64,000 nucleotides of DNA. Source: Gracilaria vermiculophylla. Taxonomy: Eukaryota > Rhodophyta > Florideophyceae > Gracilariales > Gracilariaceae. Numbering within the stretch: the stretch's first letter is position 1; every line of letters begins with the position of its first letter. Below the pieces are notes generated by a model. The model was given only the letters and a program-made list of their open reading frames with translations, did not search any database and was not told the origin of the DNA. Position numbers and translations under genes: made by a program. The stretch lies in assembly GCA_019155205.2 (NCBI GenBank), contig JAHNZQ020000004.1, positions 564,658-628,657 on the forward strand. Reading direction: 5' to 3'. Positions 41,203 to 52,344 of this stretch are shown here, piece after piece.

Positions 41203-42405
41203 TTAATCCTCCCTTGCTACAAAATTTACCACGCTTTCTGCACATCCCCAGCAAATAGTGACTCCACTTCCTCCGTGCCCGTAGTTCGAAATCAGTGTCG
41301 GTGAATCCTTTGTGACTCTTGCCGTCCCATCCGATCGAAGTGGCCGAAGCCCACTCCATCTCCCCGTTTCCGGCATTCCCCTAATCGGAAGCAATTTCTC
41401 AGCCCTGCTCCGGACCGCTTCAATATCCGCATCTGAAGCCTCCTCGTTCCAATCACCTTTGAATAATGTGCCGCCCAACGAAATCTCATCACCCCGTGGA
41501 ATCGCGTAGGCTAGCAAACCATCGCGTGATTGGAATGCGTCGTACGGGTCTTCTGTGATTACATAATTCACTTGAGGCGGTCGTTTGACTCTCAGCAAAA
41601 CACCGCGCCCAGGTATCAAATCCTCGTCTGCAAGAAACCTTGCGCCGATACCGGCGCAGTTGACGATAATTGTGTCATACGCAATACTTTTTGCAAACTG
41701 AGAAACACGCGACATGTCCCACAGAGTACATTCCCAACGCTTGGAGAATTCCCTCGTTGAGTGCATCGGCACATCAAGCTCCTTGAGACAAGATTCTAAG
41801 TACATCAAGTACACGTTCATCTGCACCACTACCGTTTTGAATTTCAACGCTGACCTGTATTCTATAGGCACTCTTTTGTCTTCATGCGGAGTGACCACTT
41901 CCATATTCGTCAGCTTCGCATACCAAGGAATCAATGGATCGCCTCTGGCATACAAGTACAAGGCATCCATAGCAGTTACACCGACCTTTTCCTCAGTGTG
42001 GGAGAGTAAAGTTTTGTAAGTGGTCGTCGCCCATTTTTCGATTTCTTCCCCTTCCAAGGCAAACGGCATCCAAAATCCTCCAGATCCCGAACTTGTGTAG
42101 GTTCCCGCGCGAGTTGAGTGCCATGGGGTATGAGACCGCTCAAAAATGGCCTTTGGGGTTTCCTCAGCGATGACGGAAACTTTATGTCCGGCTTCACGCA
42201 AGCGGATAGCAGTTGTTAAGCCTATCACACCGGCGCCAACCACAAGAATATCGCGGGACTTGGTTGGGGTCTCAACAAGCTGATTCCGGGGGGTGTGCTT
42301 CTTCCGGCACATCTGAAAGCGACTTGAACGCTTGAGAATGGGGGAAATTACGCTCCGCGGTTTTAACGGGAAGAAAGCGGTAAAAGCTAGGAAACGTTCT
42401 TGCAT
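41203..42405 (-). CDS. DAO: D-amino-acid oxidase family flavoenzyme
   Basis: A protein of 400 aa from ATG at 42405 (the frame runs on only to a TTG). Residues 55-85 hold the FAD-binding Rossmann start, DILVVGAGVIGLTTA. HSTRAGTYTSSGSGGFWMP follows, the family's substrate-loop region. IIVNCAGIGAR and the C-terminal RWSGLRPLRSD (Arg that binds the substrate carboxylate) and NYGHGGSGVTICWGCA are classic DAO/DASPO signatures. It oxidises D-amino acids to keto acids, ammonia and H2O2. The last residues are not an SKL-type peroxisomal signal. About 50 extra N-terminal residues, basic and Phe/Leu-rich, could be an organelle leader; an internal Met offers a shorter start. Whether it prefers D-Asp is not readable. 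Confidence 0.85.
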   Translation of the reverse strand: MQERFLAFTAFFPLKPRSVISPILKRSSRFQMCRKKHTPRNQLVETPTKSRDILVVGAGVIGLTTAIRLREAGHKVSVIAEETPKAIFERSHTPWHSTRAGTYTSSGSGGFWMPFALEGEEIEKWATTTYKTLLSHTEEKVGVTAMDALYLYARGDPLIPWYAKLTNMEVVTPHEDKRVPIEYRSALKFKTVVVQMNVYLMYLESCLKELDVPMHSTREFSKRWECTLWDMSRVSQFAKSIAYDTIIVNCAGIGARFLADEDLIPGRGVLLRVKRPPQVNYVITEDPYDAFQSRDGLLAYAIPRGDEISLGGTLFKGDWNEEASDADIEAVRSRAEKLLPIRGMPETGRWSGLRPLRSDGTARVTKDSPTLISNYGHGGSGVTICWGCAESVVNFVARED

Positions 42406-42972
42406 GCCTAGGTATACTGAGTGGGACAAGTGAGTCAGCGTTCTGGGTCATATGGCGCAAAATGACGGGGGCCGGAATGCTTCTTTGTCGTAGCTACGTT
42501 AAGGTCCCTTCAAAACATACCCTCACGGCTGGCGGGACCCGGTACTCCCGATGCGGTCATTATGCTTTGTTTTATCTGTTTTTGCTGCTGTTCAGGCTTT
42601 GGGACTCTCTGCTTGCTGATTTGAAGTGCAGCAGTATTGTGCCGATTGAGCTTGTGCAATCTAGTTAGACGGGGAAGTGTTCATGTGGAAGCACTGAGCA
42701 GGACAACTTTTGGCTGCTTGTGGACAGACTCGTGATGAACGAATGGAAAATTCTGTCCATTTGGAGCTTTGATGTTTTTCGAGAAGTGCGATGCAGATCG
42801 AACTGACACGTGGCGAGGGCAACCTCGTCAACGTCACAGTCCTCGACGCACGCACTCACCCGCGCCTGGAGCCCTCGGAATTGCTTGTTCACCGTTTGAA
42901 GGGCGGCAAACTTAACCACCCTTCCCATGGTGTCTTGAATCGAATTTAAGTATTATCGAAATCTCATCAGCA
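42406..42972. other. Divergent spacer with a possible small ORF
   Basis: 567 bp between the DAO gene (minus) and the DUF2232-like gene (plus). An 87-codon minus-strand frame at 42665-42928 contains a GTGAGT and a CAG that could bound a 57-nt intron, but it has no recognisable family and starts only 45 bp from the next gene. Confidence 0.35.
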
Positions 42973-44001
42973 ATGACACATGATCTGAAGAAAGGAAGGC
43001 GTACTTGGGAAGATTTGGACAAACACAGGGCTGTCAGGAGAGGAGCTTCAAGTTGGTGCTTTGTGGTAGGCACAGCATCTGTCCGAGTACGTAAGGATCT
43101 CTCGAACGGTAGCACAGAACTCAGGCGCGCTCCGAGATGCGATTTGAATAGCAGACCCTCGGTGTTTACCCGTATTCGTCGATGGGTGAGCCGAAAGAAA
43201 TCAGGCCCAGTTCAACGTCGAAGAAAGCGAAGAACGAAAACAAGTGATGACGAATGGGAAAAGCTCATACTGGAATTTGAGGAGCGAAGTGGCGGCATGG
43301 AAGTTGTTCCGCCGGACAAACCCATACTAAATCCACAGCAATATGAGACCCTACCGTACCTGGAGTGCGCGTATATGACGGCACTAACAACGGTTCTTTG
43401 GTACATGGGGCGCATGCTTCGCCTGGATGCGTTCTTGCTGCTGTTTTATCCGTTACCGACTATCTACATCGCCTCCAAGTACGGGTTGAAATTCGCGGAC
43501 TGGACAATCATGTCCATACTGTTGTTTGTATTCATTATGGTTGGCCCGCTTTTCGCCGTCACGTACCTTTTGAACACAGGGTTGTTGACAATTGTATACG
43601 CAAGAGCACTGTGGTGGAGGTTCGGATGGGTGGCGGCCCTGGCTTCTGGGGCAGCGGCAAAGGGCGTCGGCCTGTGCCTTCAGCTTGCGTACATCTCTCC
43701 AATTTTGCGATACAATGCTTGGAAGGCTGTTGTGGAACAGGTAACACTTCTGTTGGAGAACATCATCAAGTTGCTGGGAGTCGTGGGGATCAAGTTGGTG
43801 GCGCCGACTGCGTCCGCAGTGCAGATTGGGATCATTACGGTCGTCGCTTTTCATTCGCTATACCACGTGTTTTTCACGTTGCTCATGTCGAGCGTTGTGC
43901 TACGGCGCGTGGAAGAAGGAATGCAATTAAAGAGAAGTCCCGTGAAGATGCCCTTCGTGGATGCGCTGATTCGGAACGCGAAGAACATGAAGGGGCGGTG
44001 A
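42973..44001 (+). CDS. DUF2232-like plastid multi-pass membrane protein
   Basis: A protein of 342 aa from ATG at 42973. Residues 1-110 are basic and lack membrane segments, probably a plastid leader plus a charged region. From about 128 there are roughly six hydrophobic segments, beginning LECAYMTALTTVLWYMG and FLLLFYPLPTIYIASKYG, the pattern of the DUF2232 family of cyanobacteria and plastids. The function of that family is not known to me. The true N-terminus is uncertain because the start lies close to a minus-strand frame. Family call moderate. Confidence 0.62.
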   Translation: MTHDLKKGRRTWEDLDKHRAVRRGASSWCFVVGTASVRVRKDLSNGSTELRRAPRCDLNSRPSVFTRIRRWVSRKKSGPVQRRRKRRTKTSDDEWEKLILEFEERSGGMEVVPPDKPILNPQQYETLPYLECAYMTALTTVLWYMGRMLRLDAFLLLFYPLPTIYIASKYGLKFADWTIMSILLFVFIMVGPLFAVTYLLNTGLLTIVYARALWWRFGWVAALASGAAAKGVGLCLQLAYISPILRYNAWKAVVEQVTLLLENIIKLLGVVGIKLVAPTASAVQIGIITVVAFHSLYHVFFTLLMSSVVLRRVEEGMQLKRSPVKMPFVDALIRNAKNMKGR

Positions 44002-44339
44002 GGGTCGACGGCTGCCGCGGCTGGCGGCAGTGCGGCGTGCCGCCGTGAGTTGATTGCGGGCGCATGGCGGCGGATGGGAGACACTGTCCGCTGACGCGCG
44101 TATCGTTTGGAGTGACGCCACACTGTTGATCGCAAACGTTTGAAAAGAGCACACGTGCGGCACGTCGCGCACGACAATCCAAATGTCAGCTGCTCGTCGT
44201 GCTCCTGCACTCGGCGTGCCATCGCACACGGGGCGCGCGCGCTCATGGAATCTCCAAACCAGCACGTCCTTTCAACAGCAGCGGCCGCCTCGAGCGGCGT
44301 CCGGCGCCCGACTATGCCGACCGCGCCCACCTTCGCGTT
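44002..44339. other. Spacer upstream of PH-kinase 1
   Basis: 338 bp between two plus-strand genes, GC-rich near the kinase. It should hold the 3' UTR of the DUF2232-like gene and the kinase promoter. No TATA element was evident. Confidence 0.45.
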
Positions 44340-45770
44340 ATGAAAGGCTGGCTCACTCTCCGCGAGGGCCTCCTGCGCACGCAGCGCTACTACTTCCGCC
44401 TGCAGTGGGGCTTTCTGTCGCAGCATCTTACCGAATCTTCCGCCGCAATCGTGCGCTATTTCGTCCACGGATCTCGCATTCACATAGCGCGCGGGGGGTT
44501 GCGCGTCGTCATCGAATTGGGCGAGCTGGGGCTGGCCTTTGCTGCGCACCAACGCACAGCCGCCCGTGTCGTGCTTGTGGCCGATGACGCCTACATCTTT
44601 CAGACATGGGTCACCTGCCTCTTCCGCGCCAAGAACCGCAACATACGGCGATGGTACCAACTAGGCGAAACGCTTGGGCGAGGCATAGACGGAATCGTCG
44701 TGCTTGGCACCTCTGTCCAGAATCGTCACCTTGTCGCCGTCAAGAGGATCGGATGGTTCAGCCTATCCACAACCGTCGGTCAAAAGCTGCGATACATCCT
44801 TCGTGAGATTCAACTGCAACACAAAGCGGCGAAGCGATCCTCAAACGTTGCCGCTGTTCTCGACGTATTTTACGACGACGAGTTCTGCTACATGGTCATG
44901 CAATACGGCAACAAGGGTTCGCTTTGCGACTTACTCTCAGTTCGCGACGGGCTCTTGGGCGAACAGTTCGTGCGCAATGTCGTCATACAGTTGGGCAAAT
45001 GCTTGCTGTCCATGCACCAAGTCAATCTCGTGCATCGCGATATCAAATGTGATAACGTGCTTATTGCACACACCCGACGCGTCCCTCTGCGCGTTCTGCT
45101 GTGCGACTTCGGCTTTGCCACAGTGTGGCGCCCTGAACTCAAGCACTCTATCCTGTCGTTTTGTCGAGAGCCACTGGGAACAGAGGCGTACTTTGCCCCA
45201 GAATTGTTGAGAGGGCAACCGTACGGAGCGCCGGTGGACGTCTTTGCTCTCGGGGTGCTCTGCCATGTTTGTCTCACGGGCGCTTTCCCTTTCGAGTCGC
45301 CCTCGCAACAGCGAACGCTGCGCATGATCGAAAACGGTGCCTTGCCTCTTCTGCATGGCGCGCAAGTTTCAGAGGAAGCGAAGTCGTTTACGCGCGCTTT
45401 GCTCAACCAGGACTCTTACAAACGCCCGCCGGCGGTGGCACTGCTTCAGCACCGCTGGATTCGCGGCGGCCACGAAAGCTTCAGGCGGCTGCGGCGCGCG
45501 CCGCCCGCCGCAGTGTGGAGGAGACTGTTTCACGTTGTGACAGCAGCCCACGCGATGCAGCGGCTGGCGAAGCGCGCGCGCCTTGTGCAGTCGCAAGGCG
45601 GGCGCATCTCCTTCCGACCGTCGAGTGCGCGCGCCAGAATGGCAACGAATCGCCGCATCACCTTGCGCATGCCCGCGTCCGCGGGCTCAGAGACAAGGCG
45701 CATTCGCTCCGACATGCACGACCGTAGACTGCCCGCAAGTAAGCGAAGAAGACAGCAGACAGCCGATTGA
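44340..45770 (+). CDS. PH-domain protein kinase 1
   Basis: A protein of 476 aa from ATG at 44340. The first codons MKGWLTLREG and a W-V-T-C-L-F at about 90 are the opening strand and C-terminal Trp helix of a PH domain (1-98). The kinase domain follows: Gly-loop LGRGIDGIVVLG, VAVK with Lys135, HRDIKCDN (232-239), DFG with Asp256, APE at 286, and the final R near 360. All catalytic residues are present. HRDIKCDN and the fold features suggest a CAMK- or STE-like kinase, not an Akt-type AGC kinase. The C-terminal 110 residues are Arg/Ala-rich. Lipid recruitment through the PH domain is inferred. A second, unrelated PH-kinase lies at 57329. Confidence 0.8.
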   Translation: MKGWLTLREGLLRTQRYYFRLQWGFLSQHLTESSAAIVRYFVHGSRIHIARGGLRVVIELGELGLAFAAHQRTAARVVLVADDAYIFQTWVTCLFRAKNRNIRRWYQLGETLGRGIDGIVVLGTSVQNRHLVAVKRIGWFSLSTTVGQKLRYILREIQLQHKAAKRSSNVAAVLDVFYDDEFCYMVMQYGNKGSLCDLLSVRDGLLGEQFVRNVVIQLGKCLLSMHQVNLVHRDIKCDNVLIAHTRRVPLRVLLCDFGFATVWRPELKHSILSFCREPLGTEAYFAPELLRGQPYGAPVDVFALGVLCHVCLTGAFPFESPSQQRTLRMIENGALPLLHGAQVSEEAKSFTRALLNQDSYKRPPAVALLQHRWIRGGHESFRRLRRAPPAAVWRRLFHVVTAAHAMQRLAKRARLVQSQGGRISFRPSSARARMATNRRITLRMPASAGSETRRIRSDMHDRRLPASKRRRQQTAD

Positions 45771-46058
45771 GCGTTCGTTTGCTGGCATGAGCGCTGCGCC
45801 GCACGCGTGTGGAGTGCGCCAGGCGCCTTTTTTCAAATTTCAAGGGGCTCAGCAGCTCTGTGACACGAACCGCTCTCCCCCTGTCTAGCTAGGGCTCCGT
45901 GAAATGTGTCAACAACGGCCCGCCATTGCTGGTTGACAATTGACTCGGTAACCAGCGGCGAATTGCGCCGAGTCTTGCCCTCAACTCCTTGAAGTTCGAA
46001 AGCTTTGCTAAGTCTTTTCTTGGGGTCGCAATTCCCCACCACTACCTGCGCTGCCCTA

Positions 46059-47545
46059 ATGCCCGACTTGCAATCCACTACGACACCGGAAACGACACAA
46101 CGCGAATCCTCAAAGTCTCCCTCTGAACGTCGTGCCTCCCTCGAGCGGTTTCTTGCCGTCAAGCAGACTCTTGCGGACGGGCTGGCTTCGATACGGTCTC
46201 ATGTGACAAACAATTCCATGCCATCAAAAACACCTGATATTGCGGGACATCCCACCGTAGAGCGCGATGCCTCCTTTGTTTCTCCGCCGCGGGAAAACTC
46301 CCCAACTGCCTCGCAAGCTGTGTCGACGATTCAACCTGATGAAAGACAGCACATCAGTAGACTATCTACCCTTCTCGAAGCGTCCGAGGCGAGAGCTGAA
46401 GCCGCTCAACATGAAGCAAAGCGGCTACGGCGTGATAATGATGCTTTGCGTCAAAGTGTCGACCGTTCTGCGCGACTGCTTGAGGGAATGCGCGCAGATT
46501 ACGACCGCGTCATCGAAGAAAGGAATAACAAAACGTCAAAAGAAGAACAAGCGCTGGCAGATGCCGCCCGTTCACGATCCGAGCTTGTCGAACTTGAACG
46601 CCAGCTGCGAGTTGTTTCTCAAAGAGCGACACAGACAGAAAAAGCCTTGGCTGAGGAGAAGCAGAAGTCTCATGCGTTGGAGCGTGTTTGCATGGGACTA
46701 CGAAGACGCGTTGCCGTCGCAGAAGAAAAAGCACAGGATGCCACGAGACTCCAGGAAGCACTGGTTGCACGCGACACGGCAGAGTCCAGACTAGCTGAAA
46801 CGCGTGCCGAAGCTGAACGTTTACGAGCGAAATGCGGGGCCACAGATGTGCTCCGAGAGCGCGCAGATGCGGCAGAACGATCCGAGCGGTCTTTGAGGGA
46901 CAGGCTGGGCGCGCTGGAGAAAGAAGTAGAAAGCCGAGAGGCTTTACTGAGACAAGGCTTGCTTGAGAGAAGAAGATTGAAGGAGTATGTTGCGCGCTAT
47001 GAGAGACAGCTTGAAGAGAAGGATATGAAGATTGCGCGATTGAGACGTATAACGAAGCGTTCACGACACACAGAAAGAATGCCACTGTCTGATGATAATA
47101 TTAGTCTTCAAACCAACTCGCTTAGCGTTGATAAACCGGACACCCCCTTCGACGACTTTGATGATCATCAAGCAGAGGTAAGCTTCACAGTGCACGCGGA
47201 TTCGTTTTTGAGTCTCATATATTTGCCGACGTTGTTCATTTGTTTCTCTAACGCTTTTGTTTGTTCTGAACATAGGAAACCTGGCATCGGGAGGATGCTG
47301 AAGATACTCTCACCTCCCTCGATTCCAACCGAGCTTCTGTCATGGGTCATGGCAACGTGAATATAACGGAAGCATCCCCACTGCTTCGCGAAGTCGAAGA
47401 AGCTCATGCACAGCTCCAGGCGGTCTTTCAGGATTCAGGCGGAGAAAAGAGCAATTATCCGTCCGTAGACCTTGAAGAGCGTGTTCGTCGCTTGGAAGCC
47501 TCTCTGAATGCAATATCCCAAAATCGTCCGGCCCCGCCCGAATAG
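46059..47545 (+). CDS. Long coiled-coil protein, two exons
   Basis: Exons 46059-47177 and 47276-47545 give 462 aa from the ATG at 46059; the frame upstream has only a TTG. The 98-nt intron has GTAAGC, a CTCTAAC branch point and an ATAG end, and is phase 0 after GAG. Residues 1-105 are Ser/Thr/Pro-rich. Residues about 105-345 are a nearly unbroken coiled coil rich in Glu, Arg, Ala and Leu with no Pro. A basic break (KRSRH) and an acidic region follow; exon 2 adds another short coiled stretch (EERVRRLEASLN). I do not recognise a family; a cytoskeletal, centrosomal or tethering role would be typical but is not shown. Confidence 0.7.
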
Positions 47546-48243
47546 AGTAATCCTCCTAAACTGCTTTCGATTGAATCGCGATTGTTAATATTCAAGTTCG
47601 TAAACGTATCATATTCCGCGGCGACATCCCGTGGAGAACGGAATCTGAAAAGCTTAAGATTTCATAGACTAGACATAGAGTACATTTGTAAAGGCGAGTA
47701 AAAAAACTTCACTAGATACGGTTAGAGCGAGTAATCGTTTCCGTTCCCAACCCGGGAGGCTCAAATGCATTTTCAGCAATTGTGTTTCAGACTGGATAAA
47801 ACTGCGTCAAACTTTCGTCTTCGTCATATCGCATCTACGGGTCTGGACCTTTGGATAAAACTTGGAAGGTCAGGAAAAGCGGATGGAAATTTTTTTTATA
47901 CACTCAACCCGCTTGCTCGACGCTATTCGACGAGACCCCTGAAGGAGGGGATCGGATGATTCAAAAATTAGAAAAGCGGCATTCGGCGCAAAGGTCACAT
48001 AGGTTTCCGTTCTCTGAAAATCTGCGTTCCTTCGCACACGTCTCAAAAAGCTACTGCGCATTTAAAGTGCCGGCACATTGCTCCTCAAACGTGTAAATAC
48101 CTCCGCTAATTGCCGCCTACGTTCCCCTCTAGAATCACTTCGCACATACTTTCTTTATCCCATCTAACAACCGACATCCGCGTTTTGAATCTCTCCGAAA
48201 GAATATCGAATGATCTTTGTTTGAGTCAGGACAAGAGGCAATC
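47546..48243. other. Spacer upstream of NUP160
   Basis: 698 bp between two plus-strand genes. It holds a 3' UTR and the NUP160 promoter. Frames at 47765-47959 and 47851-48096 are short and featureless. Confidence 0.45.
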
Positions 48244-51200
48244 ATGCGCGAGACAAGATTGTGCGATTTTACGTCTCCTCAAGACCTAGACGCATTACCG
48301 GTTTTTGAAATCTCTGTGCCTGTGCAAGAGATTCCGCAACCAAGAACTACTGAGCATGCTTGGGCAGGGCTTACTGGAAATACTCTATGGCGCACCGTTA
48401 ACTCTGACCAACTAGTGTTTGAACATTTGCATACCAAATCTGGTCTTCAACTATCCTTATCATCAGCGTTATCTTCTCGTCCGCTTGTCATCGAAAACGG
48501 CGAATTAGAAAATGGATCTGTCGAAGTCCTTCTTTCCTGCTTTTCAGAGCACAGCGGATGCACTCTTTTGCATCTTGTTGTGGATGTATCAGCATCAACA
48601 AATCCAACATTTGATGAACGGGGAAGACTTTTTCTCGCAGATTTGGGTATCAACTGCATTACTACAGTTGGGGCCGATATCATCGTAGGTTTAAACAATG
48701 GTCATTGTGCACAAATTCAGCAATCAGACGAAGCATCTTCAAAAATTCGACTGCAAATGTTGCCTTCGAGCGTAGTTGACAGGGACGCTTCTCCTCCAGC
48801 AGATGACACAAGTATTATTTCATACTCGTCAGCAGAAGGAGCTTCTTCACAACGTTCATTGACTTCTTCTCTGTCGATGGGACTGATGAGTCGATTCTTT
48901 CGCAGTCCGAGTCGAAATCCAGAAGAATGGGGAGTGGATTCTGTCATTCCTCATGAGAGCAACGGATATTTAGTGTCGAAGAGGCGTGGAAGGAATTCAG
49001 TTCGAGGCATTGAGAAAGACGACCCTATAATCGCAGTTGCTAGAATTCCGTCTGAAACAAGATCTTTCATGGCCTTGTGTGCGTCTGGAAAGATTTATCT
49101 CTTCGTTTGGAATGACGAAAAATATGTGTGCAGGGCTGATTTAAAGATTCCTGTCAAGCTTTCAAACACGTCCGTCGACCAGTTCCTCGTATCGGGATCC
49201 AAAGAATGCACGGTAGCCATTTTAATGGCTGATGAAGAACCAAGCGCTGACTCACTTCGAGTTTTCAATATTGCCGCTCGCGCTCGTCGCACTGGTTCAT
49301 ACTCGCTTTCTTGCTTTCAAATTACAAAGAGAGACGGGCCATTCGACCGCATTGTGGCAGCTGCAGCTGTTGGAGAAAGCGTTCTCGTATCAACGGAATC
49401 TGGGCTGGTCACTGATGTGGTCAATATTGCCAACGATATTGACTCCGGTGTCGGTCTGCCTCAAGGAAAATTGTGGACGCTGATCGATGATTTCGATAAA
49501 GATTTTGGTCTGTGGCAGACTTATGATTCTGTCATTCCCGATGGAAAAGAATCACTGATGACGGCTCATCGTTTCACGCCGTACGCATTGGCAAAAGCTT
49601 TGCGTCTTGAAATGCCACAAACTGCGACAAGGCAGGCTGTCGATGCTGCGATAAATGAATGGCCATCCGAAGAAGAAACCATGTCTTGGAAACGCATCAA
49701 GCATCGAGCAGAGCATATAGTGAAACAGGAGAACTTAAAAGTAAGGGATATGTGTGTTGTGAATGGAGTCGGAGTCGTAGTAGCTCGCCAACGCTTGGTA
49801 TCCGTGCTTCGTCACCAAACTGAAGCCGAACGAAAACTGGTCGCAGACAGATGTTCAGTTTTTCCGGATGCGTTCAAGCTCTCTCGTAACGAAACAGCTC
49901 GTTTACTCGCCTCTCACGGTCTTTGTCAGGAACTGGCGGCTCGATTAAAGGCAGGTTTTGTTAAACCAGAATACCAAGCGAGCTTCACGTCCATGATGAA
50001 ATTATCGGTCAGATTGTCTGAAAGTGGATCTGGTCTCCCACTCACAGATCTGATAATTAGCCAAGGACAGGACATAAGAATCCTATCTGATGTGAAGTTT
50101 GAGTATTCGAATATAATTGACAAGGCTATAGCGGTCGTTTCCCCCGGCGGAGTACTGCTTCGTAATTTACTGGAAGCCGGAGAGGTATCGACATTAGGAC
50201 TTGTCGCCAGTGAATGCGCCAACATTTATAGGATGTCTTCTGTTTATGCGAGCGGTCTTTCATGGCTTTTTCAGTATCGTCTCAAGTCGTTACAAGCTTC
50301 GACTGATGAGGATGGCGATGATACCATGCGTGATCAGAAAGCAGAGCATGCTGAATTGGATGACGGAGTATTAGACAAGGCCTACGGCTGTATGGTTCAA
50401 GCAAAGCATTGGTGTGATGAGTTGTTTGATTCTCAAAGTTCGTTCTCAGATATGGTCAAGACAGATGCTCAGTATCTGATTGACTTGGTCACATCAGCAA
50501 TTCTTCAATCAGCACAACTCAATGGTTCAAGAGTTGGTGCTTTCAACCAAGAGGGCTTCCAGCATCGAGATAGCCCAGGTTCTTTAACTGGGTCTGGTTC
50601 GTCCTCAATTGTGTGGAGAAGGCTCTCGTTTTGGTTGATGGAAAAAAGCGTACGGATCTTCGAAAGCTTTGGTGCTCCCAAACATGCCGCGTCTTGCGCA
50701 CTTGAGGGTATGCCTCAAGCTCCGAGTAGAGAGAAGCACGAAAGTATGCGGGCGGCTGCCTTCAGTAGATTTATCGACGCCGGAGAGCTTGAAGCAGCAT
50801 TAACTGCCATATTGAGCGAGCCATTTAAGGGAGAGGATACAACGTCAATCAAAGTGCTTGAGAGCGAGTCACTCCGAGACGCAGTTTCTTTGTTGGTAAA
50901 TGCTACTGCAGATCAGGGAAGGTTGCAATGGCTGGCAGATCAGAAGCTTCCTGGCCCTCTCAAGGTAATGTGCGGCCATGCTCTGGAGAGAAGAGCCAGA
51001 GCTACGGAAACATTACCAATAACGGACATGACGGTGAAAGCAGCGATTGATCCAAATATGGTTCTTGATCAGGACGTTAAAGATATAGACGAATTCGATG
51101 TTGTAAGTGATTATGAGCTGGTTTATTCATGGCATATGTTTCATGGGGATAACATAAGTGCTGCGTCAGCCGCTTTGGAATGGGCAGGTCGTGTGACCAA

Positions 51201-52284
51201 CGAAGGCCTCCAGAGTATCAGGACCGCAATCAGCAACCGAAGATCGAAGATAAATAGAAGTCAACAGCAAGCGCGATTACTACTTTATTGGGTCCAAATG
51301 AAATCAACAGCGCTTTCGTATGTATCCTCAGCTATTCAATTGCAACCAGCATCCCACAGATATGCCGTGAAGTCAAAATTCTCTCGTTTGACGAACACCA
51401 CAGAAAAGCTTTTAGTGGAACCATCTTGGATATCTCGAAGACTCTTGCTGGCACATGCCCAGAAGAGATGTCTTAGTATGATGCTCTCACATCTTCCCGG
51501 GAAGGATGAAGATTGCCGAGACATCCATTATCTTGTAGCCCACGGTGCGTCATTTCTTTCTGAAAGCAAGGACGGAGCGCGGTGGGCGGCTGCAACTCTA
51601 CAAAAGACACCAACATTTGATAACATGCTGCTCTGTACCGAGCTAGGTTTGGCTTGGGTCGAAGAAGCTAGCGACAATATTCTTGTAGAAACGATTCAGA
51701 CTGCTGCTGCCCTCGCTGCTAGAAAGGACTATATCCTGTTCGAATACGATCATTTGCAGCAACTGCTTACAGCTGTTGAAACCAGGACTAACTGGAAACG
51801 TTTTTCGCGGCAATGGTATGCCATTGCATTGGAGAGTGCATTAAGTATGTCGCGGAGTCAAAACCCATGTCCACAGTGGCTTCTCGATGGAGCAGCATGG
51901 GGAATTCGCCGTGACTATGACTCGCAAGAAAAGCCGAGAAATTTTGTGGGAGATGTGGCGCGTGTGGTCCGTGCTCTGTTGCGCAGCGGCCAACCGTTCA
52001 CGGCCGCGAAGGTTACAATTCAGGCACTAGAAAAGGCCAGGGATTCAAAGGTTGAGGTTGTGAACATACCTTATTCAGCTATAGATGCGACATTCGATGT
52101 TCTCGGACAAATGTCAGCAGAGTACCCTGAGGCTGAAGACTTGAGAGCAGAACTACGCGAGGAATGTCAAAAGCATGTGCATCTAATGAAAAGTATGATG
52201 CACAATCGCGCCAACAACTTTGTCGAGATGGAGTACGGTCGAGAAGAGTTAACCGGAAGAAACTCAATGGAAGTGGTAAGATGA
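48244..52284 (+). CDS. NUP160: Nup160/Nup120-like nucleoporin
   Basis: An intronless protein of 1346 aa from ATG at 48244. The N-terminal half has the beta-propeller-like, strand-rich texture of Nup120/160 (about 20-480), and the rest is alpha-helical solenoid. The C-terminal region matches the family best: CPQWLLDGAA, then a helical repeat, then VVNIPYSAIDATFDVL, the counterpart of the L-P-Y-S-S-I-D box of vertebrate Nup160. The length fits (about 1400 aa in animals). Nup160 is a Y-complex scaffold subunit of the nuclear pore. The gene converges on the small three-exon gene, with only 60 bp between the two stops. Assignment by motif and architecture, fairly good. Confidence 0.72.
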   Translation: MRETRLCDFTSPQDLDALPVFEISVPVQEIPQPRTTEHAWAGLTGNTLWRTVNSDQLVFEHLHTKSGLQLSLSSALSSRPLVIENGELENGSVEVLLSCFSEHSGCTLLHLVVDVSASTNPTFDERGRLFLADLGINCITTVGADIIVGLNNGHCAQIQQSDEASSKIRLQMLPSSVVDRDASPPADDTSIISYSSAEGASSQRSLTSSLSMGLMSRFFRSPSRNPEEWGVDSVIPHESNGYLVSKRRGRNSVRGIEKDDPIIAVARIPSETRSFMALCASGKIYLFVWNDEKYVCRADLKIPVKLSNTSVDQFLVSGSKECTVAILMADEEPSADSLRVFNIAARARRTGSYSLSCFQITKRDGPFDRIVAAAAVGESVLVSTESGLVTDVVNIANDIDSGVGLPQGKLWTLIDDFDKDFGLWQTYDSVIPDGKESLMTAHRFTPYALAKALRLEMPQTATRQAVDAAINEWPSEEETMSWKRIKHRAEHIVKQENLKVRDMCVVNGVGVVVARQRLVSVLRHQTEAERKLVADRCSVFPDAFKLSRNETARLLASHGLCQELAARLKAGFVKPEYQASFTSMMKLSVRLSESGSGLPLTDLIISQGQDIRILSDVKFEYSNIIDKAIAVVSPGGVLLRNLLEAGEVSTLGLVASECANIYRMSSVYASGLSWLFQYRLKSLQASTDEDGDDTMRDQKAEHAELDDGVLDKAYGCMVQAKHWCDELFDSQSSFSDMVKTDAQYLIDLVTSAILQSAQLNGSRVGAFNQEGFQHRDSPGSLTGSGSSSIVWRRLSFWLMEKSVRIFESFGAPKHAASCALEGMPQAPSREKHESMRAAAFSRFIDAGELEAALTAILSEPFKGEDTTSIKVLESESLRDAVSLLVNATADQGRLQWLADQKLPGPLKVMCGHALERRARATETLPITDMTVKAAIDPNMVLDQDVKDIDEFDVVSDYELVYSWHMFHGDNISAASAALEWAGRVTNEGLQSIRTAISNRRSKINRSQQQARLLLYWVQMKSTALSYVSSAIQLQPASHRYAVKSKFSRLTNTTEKLLVEPSWISRRLLLAHAQKRCLSMMLSHLPGKDEDCRDIHYLVAHGASFLSESKDGARWAAATLQKTPTFDNMLLCTELGLAWVEEASDNILVETIQTAAALAARKDYILFEYDHLQQLLTAVETRTNWKRFSRQWYAIALESALSMSRSQNPCPQWLLDGAAWGIRRDYDSQEKPRNFVGDVARVVRALLRSGQPFTAAKVTIQALEKARDSKVEVVNIPYSAIDATFDVLGQMSAEYPEAEDLRAELREECQKHVHLMKSMMHNRANNFVEMEYGREELTGRNSMEVVR

Positions 52285-52344
52285 AAAAGAAATAGAACAC
52301 GTGAGAGTAATGGTACAGGACCTGAACCTCTGTAACAAAAACAT

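Noticed and set aside
42665..42928. 87-codon minus-strand ORF with GTGAGT and CAG
   Set aside because: No family resemblance, and it starts 45 bp from the DUF2232-like gene. Kept only as a mention in the spacer.
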